Shown piece by piece: positions 53,659 to 62,376 of a stretch of 64,000 nucleotides of DNA. The position numbers were made by a program, and so were the translations under genes. The DNA comes from an uncultured Acetatifactor sp. (lineage in GTDB: Bacteria > Bacillota > Clostridia > Lachnospirales > Lachnospiraceae), in contig CAJUSI010000073.1 of NCBI GenBank assembly GCA_910589035.1, positions 7,660 through 71,659 of the forward strand. The letters run 5' to 3'. Positions within the stretch are counted from its first letter, which is position 1. The number at the start of each line of letters is the position of its first letter. The notes under the pieces are model-generated. The model was not told where the DNA came from, did not search any database, and saw only the letters and a list, made by a program, of their open reading frames with translations.

Positions 53659-54408
53659 TCAGGTTCCCGTTGCAGGAGCTATTATCCGTTTTCTCTCGGA
53701 TAAATAAATTTGTTTCGATTCTGCAATTTTACAAACATAATTCTCAACAGCGTCCTTTTCTTTACGCCCCGTCAAAGTATGCATAAACAGGATTGCCCCG
53801 CTGACCAGAAAGCAAAGGGCAAGCAAAATGCTATGATAATATTCCCAGCAAATAGAACCATATTCCGCAAATTCCGCAAGAATGACCCATATTATGACGC
53901 AGAGCAGTCCGGCAAACAGCCCATATAAAATTGAAAACGGAAATGCGAGCATTGATCTGATTCTGACTTGAACAGTGTGTGCAGTGACCAGCCTGGCAGA
54001 GTGACTGTACAGCCTTCCTCGCAAACGGACGCGCTTTTTAAACTGCTTTGCTGATTTTATAACAGGGCACCTGTCTATATTTGTTTTTATTAGAGTACAA
54101 ATATCTTTATTATCTTCCGATACTGTATGGATTTCTTCTATGGTTTCTGCTTCCTGCACGGTCTTTTCCGCTGGCTCTGTCTTTATCTTTGTCTTTGTCT
54201 CTTGCTCTGTCCCTGGCTTTGGCTCTGTCTGGTAAGCCGGCTTCTCTACCGGCTCTGGCACAGAAGCCGGTTCGGATTCCCTTTTATCTTCGACTTCCAG
54301 TGCCGCATCCGCTTCCCCTGACAGTGTCTGCGACTCCACTCTTTGTCCGCATTTAGGACAAAATTTCGAATTTTCGCTCAATTTGTTTCCGCAGTTTGTG
54401 CAAAACAT
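53659..54408 (-). CDS. Zinc-ribbon membrane protein C
   Basis: A 249-residue protein. Zinc ribbon CTNCG...CPKCG (residues 3-21), a Glu/Pro/Thr/Lys-rich linker (22-95), a basic stretch, then two membrane segments (about 155-178 and 190-208) and a basic tail. No enzyme motif. Its upstream region holds a 53-bp motif 83 percent identical to the one before the AT-rich operon at 60.5 kb, so the two are probably co-regulated. Terminator directly downstream; single-gene unit. Function unknown. Confidence 0.78.
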   Translation of the reverse strand: MFCTNCGNKLSENSKFCPKCGQRVESQTLSGEADAALEVEDKRESEPASVPEPVEKPAYQTEPKPGTEQETKTKIKTEPAEKTVQEAETIEEIHTVSEDNKDICTLIKTNIDRCPVIKSAKQFKKRVRLRGRLYSHSARLVTAHTVQVRIRSMLAFPFSILYGLFAGLLCVIIWVILAEFAEYGSICWEYYHSILLALCFLVSGAILFMHTLTGRKEKDAVENYVCKIAESKQIYLSERKRIIAPATGT

Positions 54409-54471
54409 ATCTTCTCCTCCCTCAGATCATCAATAGCCGTTCTTTTTCACTTTCATTCGCAGTGTTTTTGG

Positions 54472-54524
54472 TTTCTGCAATATTCTACCAAATAATATGT
54501 TTTCTGCGATCTGCTGTCAGCAGA
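54472..54524 (-). promoter_or_regulatory. Shared 53-bp upstream motif, copy 1
   Basis: Contains the palindrome TGCTGTCAGCA, the run ACCAAATAATA and an AT-rich flank. It aligns without gaps to 60545-60597 at 44 of 53 positions, about 65 bp before the start of 53659-54408. It may be a promoter plus operator; the regulator is unknown. Confidence 0.6.
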
Positions 54525-54628
54525 TATTTTACCTGACAATTCCGCCGGGATTACTGCCAATGGAAAAATGCTGCAAAAAGGAAAGACCGAATAATTTCCC
54601 AATATGTAGTTGTTGGGACGGCAAATAA

Positions 54629-54839
54629 GAGAATTTCTACCATGGCATCCTGCTGGGACTTCTGTCGCACCGGGAGGACTGGTATATCCGCTCCAATGCT
54701 GAGTCCGGAGATGGGTTCAGTGATATCCTGATTGAAATTGAAGAGGCGGGGATCGGCATTGTCATAGAAGTCAAGTACCCGAATAATGGACGAAAATCTG
54801 AAAAAAGCGGGGAAAGCAAGAGATGCGGAACTGGATTGA
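54629..54839 (+). pseudogene. Nuclease-domain fragment of an AAA-ATPase-like (PF09820/DUF1703) gene
   Basis: Reading from 54629, the frame gives FYHGILLGLLSHREDWYIRS, then GDGFSDILIEIEEAGIGIVIEVKYP, which is the PD-(D/E)XK nuclease domain of the AAA-ATPase-like family, with the Asp and Glu-x-Lys of the active site. A frameshift follows, then a stop at 54837-54839. The ATPase half is missing. A 19-bp direct repeat (54608-54626 and 54922-54940) brackets it, and the second copy is in the leader of the next family member. Confidence 0.75.
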
Positions 54840-54899
54840 GCCAGTCTGCATTATGCAATCTGATTTCACGGCAGGTGAAAACGTTAAGCCGTATAAATA
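54833..54899. repeat. Partial copy of the 37.45-kb inverted-repeat element
   Basis: Reading GGATTGAGCCAGTC..., then TTATGCA, ATTTCACGGCAGGTGAAA and CGTTAAGCCGTATAAATA, it matches the reverse complement of 37452-37518 at about 80 percent. The outer half present at 37.5 kb is absent here. Confidence 0.7.
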
Positions 54900-54988
54900 A
54901 TTTCCGGATAATTCGAAATACAGTTGTTGGGACGGCAAATCTGTGTTAAACTGATGATAGCGGTTCTTCGGAAAGGAGAAGGCTTGAT

Positions 54989-56417
54989 ATGAATCCGACT
55001 GTAAAACTGCCCGTGGGCATTGACGATTTTGAAAAACTCCGGACAGAAGATTTCTACTATGTAGACAAAACCAGTCTGATAAAAGAACTTCTGGATAATT
55101 GGAGCGAAGTCAATCTATTCACTCGTCCCCGCAGATTCGGGAAATCCCTGAATATGAGCATGCTGAAATGCTTTTTCGAGTACGGCTGCGATGCCCGGCT
55201 CTTTGAGGGGCTGGATATTGCCAAAGAGACGGAACTGTGTGAAAAATATATGGGGAAATTCCCTGTAATTTCCGTCAGCCTGAAGGATGCCAGCGCCGGG
55301 GATTACAGCACGGCGCGGCAGATGCTGTGCGCTATCATAAGAAATGAGGCCCAGCGCTTTCCCTTCCTTTTGAATAGCGACAAGCTCACAGGTGAGGAAA
55401 AAGAGCTGTACCAGCAGATTATTGCGGTTGGCGGAATCGGAGAGGCAGCGTATGTCATGACAGATGATATCCTGACAGAAAGCCTTCTGACTTTATGCAG
55501 GCTCCTTTATAAACACTATGGTCAAAAAGTAGTCCTCCTGATTGACGAATATGATGTACCCCTGGACAAGGCCCAGCATTTCGGCTACTACGAAGAAATG
55601 GTTAAGCTGGTTCGCAATCTCTACAGCCGGGCATTGAAGAGCAACGGCTTCCTTCAGTTCGCCGTAATGACAGGCTGTCTGAAAATTGCAATGTCTTCCA
55701 TGGGAAGACATTTAGAGAGTATTTTCACCGGTCTGAACAATCTGCGGGTATTCTCCGTGATGAATATCCAGTTTGACGAACATTTCGGCTTTTCCGACAG
55801 GGAAGAGGAGGATATGCTTCGCTTTTACGGACATGGGGACAGGTTCAGTCTGGCGAAGGAATGGTATGACGGATACCGCTTCGGCAATGCGGATGTATAC
55901 TGTCCTTGGGACGTTATCAATTACTGCGCGGATCTGAGAGCCGACCCCAAAGCCTCACCCCGGGCTTTCTGGGTCAATACCAGCGGAAACGATATTATCC
56001 ACAATTTTATACGCACAGCAAAACCAGGCACACGCCGGGAACTGGAGCTTCTGGTAAACGGTGAAAGCGTTACCAAAAAGATCAATCAGGAGCTGACCTA
56101 CCGGGATTTGTACAGCAGCCCGGACAACCTGTGGAGTGTGCTCTTCATGACGGGGTATCTCACTTGAAAAGAGCGGGGAAAGCTTCACAAAAGACACGGA
56201 TCCAGAGTCAATAAAAGCTGTAAGCCAAAAGACTGTAAAGGATGCAGCTGAAAAGTTCGCAAGAGATGCGGAACTGGAAAAAGGATGCCTGGAGGCTTTG
56301 ACACAGATTGAAACCATGGGATATGACGCTAAGTTCAGGTTGGATGGAATGGACACTATCATAAAATACGGCATTGCCTGCGACCGGAAGCGGTGTAAAG
56401 TAATGATCCTAAGCTGA
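54989..56417 (+). pseudogene. AAA-ATPase-like (PF09820) gene lacking its nuclease domain
   Basis: The frame 54989-56167 (392 residues, AAAGGAG upstream) has the N-terminal block VGIDDFEKLR...YYVDKTSLI, Walker A-like RPRRFGKSLNMSML, and Walker B VVLLIDEYDVPL. It stops straight after LFMTGYLT. In the next frame the sequence resumes (56164-56417) with the family's C-terminal tail, CLEALTQIETMGYD...IIKYGIACDRK. The roughly 80-100 residue PD-(D/E)XK region between them is deleted. A promoter TTGTTG-17-TAAACT lies at 54924-54952. The ATPase part may still be made. These genes are common multicopy families in gut anaerobes, with unclear role. Confidence 0.78.
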
Positions 56418-56493
56418 CAGACTCCCTGGAATGGGCGGGGAGTCTCTGCTTTCTGCAATGGCTGCGTTTTCCGGCTACAAATCTTTATCCGTG

Positions 56494-57600
56494 CTAATCC
56501 TGTGCTGCTCCGCATTTGGGGCAAAATCTGGCATGCTCTGGAAGCTTTGTTCCGCATTTGCCACAGTAAACATTCTTCCCGACCGATTTTGCTCCCATGC
56601 TATTCCCATTTACCTTACTTCCCGTTATGCCATTTCCTATTGCAGTATTTCCAGCCATACCGTTTCTTTCTGTGCTGTTTTCCGCTGTGTTATCTCCTGC
56701 TATATTGCTTCTTTCCGTATTATTTCCTGTTGTGCTGTCCGTTTCTATATCGTTTCTTTCTGCACTGTTTTCCGCCGTATTATTTCCTGCTATATAATTT
56801 CCGTTTGCGGGGGCTTCGTTTACAATATTTTCTTTTATAGCAAAACCACATTTCCCGCAAAATTTTATTTCCGGAGCTGCTAAAGTTCCGCATTTGGGGC
56901 AGCGACATGCAGAATCTATCCTTTTATATGTAGAGTTGACCGCGTTTTGTGCAATACCTGCTCCTCCAGCGACGAGCCCCCTCTCTCCCAGCCCTTCTTC
57001 TCCTGCCACATCTTTCTCCGGTATCTGTTGGTCCGGAAGGCATACGCTCAGAAACTGTACAACCATTCCGCATACAGCTATCAACCATCCGACGCCCCAG
57101 GCCTCTTTGTACTCCCCTTCTGCCAGCCTCATAAACAGAATTCCCAATGCCGCAAGTCTGCCGCCAGATATGGCCGTAGAAATGATAATGACATACTTCT
57201 CAAAAAAGACGCTTAAAAACCCGACGATTACGCCAACGACCAGGGCAGTCTCCGTGCTCTGTGTAATCAAAAAGCCCGCCGCTGCCCCCATTGCGCCCGT
57301 GACAAGAAATACCCCCAAATCATGGAATATATCTGCCAGAAAAGATCCTATAAGTCCTCCTGCCAGCACATATATCCAGAATTTCTCGCTATCTGAGAAT
57401 ATGGATTGAGTCTGAATGAAAACCATCCCGCCAGCAAATGCACAGACCAGGAATCCAATCAGACTGATCATCGCCTTGAACAGCTTGTAGCCGAAAAACG
57501 CATTTGCAAGACCAAAGAGCAATGTTACGACTCCGATTGTCTTAAGTGCTTTATCCAGATTGGGAATCAGTAATCCCAGGAAATATAGTATATCATCCAT
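56494..57600 (-). CDS. Multi-spanning membrane protein (DUF4203/TM198-like) with two zinc ribbons
   Basis: A 368-residue protein. The start at 57600 (MDDILYFLG) has AGGAGG upstream. Seven or so membrane segments (residues about 15-230) with the Gly-rich GFLVCAFAGGMVF pattern resemble DUF4203/TM198-type proteins. The C-terminus has a zinc ribbon CPKCG...CGKCG, an Asn/Thr/Glu-rich linker in which NTAENS-x-ERN recurs with a 24-residue period, and a second zinc ribbon CGKCG...CPKCG at the very end. It may be co-transcribed with the AT-rich operon upstream (156-bp gap, no terminator seen). Fourth zinc-ribbon protein in 13 kb. Confidence 0.8.
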   Translation of the reverse strand: MDDILYFLGLLIPNLDKALKTIGVVTLLFGLANAFFGYKLFKAMISLIGFLVCAFAGGMVFIQTQSIFSDSEKFWIYVLAGGLIGSFLADIFHDLGVFLVTGAMGAAAGFLITQSTETALVVGVIVGFLSVFFEKYVIIISTAISGGRLAALGILFMRLAEGEYKEAWGVGWLIAVCGMVVQFLSVCLPDQQIPEKDVAGEEGLGERGLVAGGAGIAQNAVNSTYKRIDSACRCPKCGTLAAPEIKFCGKCGFAIKENIVNEAPANGNYIAGNNTAENSAERNDIETDSTTGNNTERSNIAGDNTAENSTERNGMAGNTAIGNGITGSKVNGNSMGAKSVGKNVYCGKCGTKLPEHARFCPKCGAAQD

Positions 57601-57756
57601 CTGATGTCCTCCTGCTTTTGTATGTTCCTTATAATTTAAATTTCCGCTTACCTGATAAATTATGGAATATCCGCTAATTGCAGTCCACGGTTCCTGCAAG
57701 TTTATATCCCTATAATATATGATTCGCCCGTCGAATAATATTTCTGTCATCTTTAT

Positions 57757-59175
57757 TTATAAGGTTTCATACAAAGCATCTACCTCTGCAATTTCTTTCT
57801 GGACTCTATCTGATATTTCACTTTCTATAAATTCCTGTTTTATTCTTGCAATAAATCTCACATCAGAAAACAAATGTGTAATTGTATTTAACAGACTTCC
57901 TATATCTAAGTTCTTAGGATTCTCTGTTATTGCAGTATTAATAATTGTGCTTGCTGATGCAATAGAATTTGAAATCAATAATATTTTTCTTGTCCTCACC
58001 TCATATAAATTCTTATCCTCATCCCCTTTTCTGAATAACCCGTGCGCAAGCGAAATGATGATGTCGAATAACTTTGATACAACAAACGAGATTCCTACTA
58101 TTTTAATATCTCGCGAAAAACACAATGCATCATAATTTTCGCGGTATAACTTACTGGCAAACTCCTCATTCATACTTGAAAGCAATGGGACTGGTAAACC
58201 CAGTTTTGTGTATTCATCGGATTTAAGGTGCTGCGCCTGTGCAAATATAGCTGCCGGTAAATTCAAAAAATCTGCCCTGATCTCCTCATAGCATTCTTTA
58301 AGCATTTGACCCATAAATACTACTTCCGGAGTAATGACCATCTTTTTTCCACCAGTAACCGGATCCACCCTGGATATTCTGTTCGTATGGAAATTATTAA
58401 AAGTAATACAATCTGTCAGGATATTGGCAGTTCCAAAAAGCCAACCCAATATAGGATCATGTCCCAGCGTATACATACGGTGATATTTTCCACCCATGTT
58501 TATTCCTAAAGCTTTGGATCCTTTGGTAATATCATATGGAACAGTCTGATACAAAATATTAATCCAATGACCTGATCCATGCTTCTCCATATGTTTATCT
58601 CTAAATTTTTCATTCGCCTGTTTATGCGCCTTTTCAATCGACTTATCGTTATGGTCAAGTCTTTCTGACGGGTCAAAATTTTTACCATACTTAAACTTTT
58701 CAGCCACATATGGAAACACAAGTGCTTTTGCCACCTGAAGTGCAGTAGCCACTGCAAGGAACGATAAATCCGTCTTATTAATAATACTCGTTTTTCTTGA
58801 AAACTGTTTGTTGATTTCATCCAGTTCATCAAAAGCACTTTGTATTTCGCTCTCTGTCATGATGTCTTCCAGTACAACAAGATTTGGCTCATGCAAATTA
58901 GCCTGTGCGGCAATTTCATCCCATGATTCAAGTTGTGGCCTACGCTCTAAATACCTATTATGGTCTTTTTCTTCAGTCTTTGCAGATGGCCCGGCTATTT
59001 CCCCTGTTTTCCCTAACGCACAAAGCAGCGCCAACGATGAATCAATATTGCTATCGGCTGCACTCCTTACCGCTTTTAAATCAGGATCGCCAATCAATGA
59101 TGCGGAAATATCCTGGTTCATTTTCAAGACTTTATTTACTTCCATTTCATCATCAGAATATTTGAATCTGCTCAA
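57757..59175 (-). CDS. Unrecognised 472-residue protein of AT-rich operon
   Basis: A TTG start at 59175 (behind GGGGG) or an ATG at 59145 is possible. The N-terminal 110 residues are acidic and polar. The middle contains moderately hydrophobic stretches (FLAVATALQVAKALVFPYV, WLFGTANILTD) and a GHDPILGW-type block next to several His residues (HNDKS, KHMEKHGSGH), which look conserved-type but match no motif I can name. Near the C-terminus IVGISFVVSKLFDIIISLAHGLF may associate with membrane. Base composition is clearly more AT-rich than the flanks, suggesting transfer. It is gene 4 of the operon starting at 60.5 kb. Confidence 0.7.
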   Translation of the reverse strand: MSRFKYSDDEMEVNKVLKMNQDISASLIGDPDLKAVRSAADSNIDSSLALLCALGKTGEIAGPSAKTEEKDHNRYLERRPQLESWDEIAAQANLHEPNLVVLEDIMTESEIQSAFDELDEINKQFSRKTSIINKTDLSFLAVATALQVAKALVFPYVAEKFKYGKNFDPSERLDHNDKSIEKAHKQANEKFRDKHMEKHGSGHWINILYQTVPYDITKGSKALGINMGGKYHRMYTLGHDPILGWLFGTANILTDCITFNNFHTNRISRVDPVTGGKKMVITPEVVFMGQMLKECYEEIRADFLNLPAAIFAQAQHLKSDEYTKLGLPVPLLSSMNEEFASKLYRENYDALCFSRDIKIVGISFVVSKLFDIIISLAHGLFRKGDEDKNLYEVRTRKILLISNSIASASTIINTAITENPKNLDIGSLLNTITHLFSDVRFIARIKQEFIESEISDRVQKEIAEVDALYETL

Positions 59176-59189
59176 TCAAATTCCCCCGT

Positions 59190-59741
59190 TTATAACGCAA
59201 TTCCTAAATCATGCTGTAAGTCTTTAATAGCCGCCTGCAATAATATATTTAAACCGTTTAAGTACTCTATTCTTTCTTTGTCGGCATTGCTTTCTTCCTT
59301 CAATGCCTTAAGAATCGCCGTTTGCTTTGCAAGTGCATTTTTATATAATAGTTCTTTTGATTCACGTAATTTCTTATTCTTAATATGAGATGTCACTCCA
59401 ATGGCAGTACCGCCTAAAATGACAGCCGGAGCAGCCAAAACTGCTATCCCAGCCACCATTCCACCGCCAATCAACCCACCGGCAGCAGCCAATCCACTTG
59501 TGATACCAGCGGCACTCAGTCCAACAATTGAACCCCCAAAATATAGTCCGGCAAAACCAATACCTGCACCTACACCTACTCCGAAAGCTCCCGCGACAGC
59601 TTCTCCGATTGGGGAATCCTTGATTCTTCTCGACTTGTCTCTCAAGGCAGCATCTGCATCATCGATAACAGACTGAACAGTTTTTAGTGCATCCTGACTT
59701 TGAAATTTCATGTCAGATTTCTTTGTAACATATTTTCCCAT
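59190..59741 (-). CDS. Glycine-zipper membrane protein of AT-rich operon
   Basis: A 183-residue protein; GGAGGG precedes the ATG at 59741. Residues about 47-113 are a long Gly/Ala/Ile-rich hydrophobic stretch (AGAFGVGVGAGIGFAGLYFG and on), typical of glycine-zipper membrane segments. The last 65 residues are a likely coiled coil (Lys/Glu/Leu-rich). Such proteins can insert into membranes as oligomers. It ends 14 bp before the 472-residue gene, so the two products probably act together. No family recognised. Confidence 0.72.
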   Translation of the reverse strand: MGKYVTKKSDMKFQSQDALKTVQSVIDDADAALRDKSRRIKDSPIGEAVAGAFGVGVGAGIGFAGLYFGGSIVGLSAAGITSGLAAAGGLIGGGMVAGIAVLAAPAVILGGTAIGVTSHIKNKKLRESKELLYKNALAKQTAILKALKEESNADKERIEYLNGLNILLQAAIKDLQHDLGIAL

Positions 59742-59795
59742 ATTATTACCCTCCAGACAATAACTGTATAAAACAACTTCGCTATACCCTTATCT

Positions 59796-60218
59796 CTAAT
59801 CCAGCAACCCACAGTCCACTAACATCGTTTGCAGTTGAATATCTGACATTTTGGCATTCGCATTTAAACGGAGATATGGACCAGAATCTTTATTACTACA
59901 GCTTAATTCATTTATTTTGATATCAACCCTTTTTTTAAAAAATTTTTTTATTATTTTATGTATAAATTTTTTATTTAAACCGCTTAATATTATATCTTTA
60001 AAAAAGCGGAATTTTTTTAAAATTTTATTCAAATCTTCATTAGGCATTTCCGCACTCATATTTATATAAATGCTCATTATACCACTATAATTCTCAACAT
60101 GAAATTCGTCAAGATGAATATCAATATTAATATCCTTTTTATTTTTCAGTAGATTAGATATTAAGCCTGATATTATATCTTTTATGAATTCAGATTTAAT
60201 ATTCACAATATCCTGCAT
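59796..60218 (-). CDS. Unrecognised two-repeat protein of AT-rich operon
   Basis: About 140 residues; ATG at 60218 with AGGA 9 nt upstream (a TTG at 60233 sits too close to GGGAGG). It has two copies of one small domain: residues about 5-70 and 80-140. Each has an amphipathic helix (EFIKDIISGLISNLLKNK; KKFIHKIIKKFFKKR), then strands, then a final helix (PNEDLNKILKKF; SDIQLQTMLVD). The first copy aligns with the 80-residue product of the neighbouring gene. The pattern suggests a dimerising or membrane-surface-binding fold. AT-rich. Confidence 0.68.
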   Translation of the reverse strand: MQDIVNIKSEFIKDIISGLISNLLKNKKDINIDIHLDEFHVENYSGIMSIYINMSAEMPNEDLNKILKKFRFFKDIILSGLNKKFIHKIIKKFFKKRVDIKINELSCSNKDSGPYLRLNANAKMSDIQLQTMLVDCGLLD

Positions 60219-60255
60219 TTCTAATTCCTGCAACCTCCCTTTTCATCCTGTATAA

Positions 60256-60498
60256 CTATTCCTTAAATTCATCATACCACCCATTATTTTTTAAAAGCTT
60301 TTTCAAATCTTCGGTATTAATTGATGCCTCAGCATTTAAATGAATATGCAGTTTCTCTTCTCTGTATTCAACCGCAAAATCATATAGCTGAACATCCGTA
60401 TTCAATCCCTTTTTTTCCAACACTTTATGTACCACTGCTGAAATAATACCCTTTAAAAACTCTGTTTCAATAATCAAGCAATCTCTTTCCTCATTCAT
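60256..60498 (-). CDS. Unrecognised small single-repeat protein of AT-rich operon
   Basis: About 80 residues; ATG at 60498, though a GTG (60507) and TTG (60504) closer to AAAGGA are alternative starts. It is one copy of the domain doubled in the next gene: helix TEFLKGIISAVVHKVLEKK, strands DVQLYDFAVEY and KLHIHLNAEAS, final helix NTEDLKKLLKN. First gene of the operon, 46 bp after a 53-bp motif shared with 53659-54408. Function unknown. Confidence 0.65.
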   Translation of the reverse strand: MNEERDCLIIETEFLKGIISAVVHKVLEKKGLNTDVQLYDFAVEYREEKLHIHLNAEASINTEDLKKLLKNNGWYDEFKE

Positions 60499-60544
60499 AT
60501 TCAACACTTTTCCTTTCTATATTTGGTATTTATCGTATTTATCC

Positions 60545-60597
60545 TTTCTTCAATATATTACCAAATAATACATATTTTGCGGTATGCTGTCAGCAGA
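60545..60597 (-). promoter_or_regulatory. Shared 53-bp upstream motif, copy 2
   Basis: Same motif as 54472-54524 at 44 of 53 positions, including TGCTGTCAGCA and ACCAAATAATA. It lies just ahead of the AT-rich operon and is the best candidate for its promoter/operator. Confidence 0.6.
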
Positions 60598-60692
60598 CTT
60601 TTTTTCTTTTTTGTATTTTCATTTTTTGCTTTCCACCCCATATCTCTACAAATACACCCCTGAACCTACGAATAAAGATTTTTTAAAACAGC

Positions 60693-60721
60693 TTGCCATC
60701 ATCTTTAAGAGTCTATATAAT
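60693..60721 (+). promoter_or_regulatory. Promoter of Ser/Thr kinase gene
   Basis: TTGCCA (60693-60698), a 17-bp spacer and TATAAT (60716-60721), giving a leader of about 155 nt. The rest of the divergent region (60598-60882) shows no other signal. Confidence 0.7.
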
Positions 60722-60882
60722 CATATTATCAGGAAGCAGTACTCCCCCCCATAGCCGCAAGACCAAGCGCAAACAAGAAAGAGCCATACCGAATTTACTA
60801 CTATCCAGAAAGAGAACACAGGAATACCGAATAGAATAATTCTGCGAAATACATAGAGAAAAACAAAAGGGAAAACGAAAAA

Positions 60883-62370
60883 ATGCAATACGAAACATTA
60901 GAGTTGCTGAAACAAAGCAAAAAAAGCACAGTTTACCTGATCTGTTCCAAGGGAAAGAAATATATCCGCAAAGAACTAACCGGCAAGCACTCCGTTTATG
61001 AAATCCTGATGAACAATCCCCATCCGGGTCTGCCGGCGCTGCAGGAGGTGGTGATTTCCGAGGACTCCACCGCAGTCATTGAAGAATATATAGACGGCCG
61101 GTCCATTGGGGCTGTAAATCTCTCGGAGAAGCAATTCCGCCAGGTTTCCCGGGAGCTGTGTTCCGTGCTGGAATTTCTGCACGGCAAAGGAATCATCCAT
61201 CGGGACATTAAGCCCTCCAATATTCTCCTGGACGGGGACGGGCATGTGCGTCTCATCGATTTCGACGCTGCACGTATTCCCAGGGAGGGGACGGAACAGG
61301 ATACCAGTCTGCTGGGCACCCGCGGGTTCGCCCCTCCGGAACAGTACGGCTTTGCCCAGACCGACGAGCGGGCGGATATCTATGCCCTGGGAATTACGCT
61401 GGAGCAGCTTGCGCCGGAAAAGGCCCGGAACCGTTATAAAAAGATTTTCCGAAAATGCACAAACCTGGATCCTGATAAACGCTATCAGTCTGTGAATCAG
61501 CTTCGGCAGGCACTTTTCCCCGCCAGGCGAAATCTCCTGCTGGGCTGTGCGGCTGCCTGCCTGCCGGTTCTCGCGTTTCTCTGTCTGTGGAAGCTTCCTG
61601 CCCCCCCGTGGGGCGGAGAGCCTTTGGATACGGAAAATGCGGCAGGCTCCCTCACCGTCCTGCCCGTGCCGGAAAATGTGCATTGGGATAAGGATACAGG
61701 TATCGCAGCCTGGAACAATGTCCTGGAATCCGGTGTGGGAGACGAAGTCCATTTCCGGCTGCGTCTGTACAGGAGGGACACGGCGACAGCACCGGATCCG
61801 GAGGATGACGACTGGTATTATGATCTCATGTCCCGGGCAGGCGGCAGCTTCAGGAATCAGGATGTAATGGATTATAGCTTTGAGACGGTTCTGGAAGAAA
61901 ACGGCTTTTATTATTTTACGGTGTCGGCCGTCGGAGACGGTATTCAGTATGCAGACAGCCCATATGTCGTATCAGACGTATTTGAATATACGGGGGAATC
62001 GGCTCCGCCGCTGCCAGCCCCCCAGGGCCTTGCCTGGCGGTTGGTGGAAGAGAACAATACCCGGCGTTATTATGCCACCTGGAGCAATCTGGACGATTAT
62101 GCGGATCAGGACATCTTCAATGTAACCTTCTATGACCAGACAGGCGCGTATGTGATGAACAACACCTGGGATATGGAGCAGATCCGGAATAAGGGATACG
62201 GCGGCATCAGTATCCCCGCGCAGTTTTTGGTATCCGGGCCGGACAGCGCATACCGCTTTACCGTGCAGGTCTATTCCTCAAGGCCCAATGAATACAGCTC
62301 CAGCCTCATGCCGGATCCGGTCCCGGAAGAATATTTCAGCCCATGGCTTCCGTTTGGTCCAAAGGAATAA
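60883..62370 (+). CDS. Membrane Ser/Thr protein kinase
   Basis: A 495-residue kinase. The catalytic domain has a Lys in KYIRKEL (about 30), HRDIKPSN (107-114), DFD instead of DFG (126-128), and APPEQYG activation-segment end (150-156). The Gly-rich loop is not recognisable. The domain is short, ending at about 212. One membrane segment follows (about 217-237) and then about 250 extracytoplasmic residues in two beta-rich, fibronectin III-like repeats (PVPENVHWD...W and PAPQGLAWR...W). Kinases of this layout occur in Lachnospiraceae. The DFD change keeps the metal-binding Asp. AAGGG 13 nt ahead of the ATG is a weak ribosome site. Converges on an HTH gene. Confidence 0.88.
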   Translation: MQYETLELLKQSKKSTVYLICSKGKKYIRKELTGKHSVYEILMNNPHPGLPALQEVVISEDSTAVIEEYIDGRSIGAVNLSEKQFRQVSRELCSVLEFLHGKGIIHRDIKPSNILLDGDGHVRLIDFDAARIPREGTEQDTSLLGTRGFAPPEQYGFAQTDERADIYALGITLEQLAPEKARNRYKKIFRKCTNLDPDKRYQSVNQLRQALFPARRNLLLGCAAACLPVLAFLCLWKLPAPPWGGEPLDTENAAGSLTVLPVPENVHWDKDTGIAAWNNVLESGVGDEVHFRLRLYRRDTATAPDPEDDDWYYDLMSRAGGSFRNQDVMDYSFETVLEENGFYYFTVSAVGDGIQYADSPYVVSDVFEYTGESAPPLPAPQGLAWRLVEENNTRRYYATWSNLDDYADQDIFNVTFYDQTGAYVMNNTWDMEQIRNKGYGGISIPAQFLVSGPDSAYRFTVQVYSSRPNEYSSSLMPDPVPEEYFSPWLPFGPKE

Positions 62371-62376
62371 TAGTAT

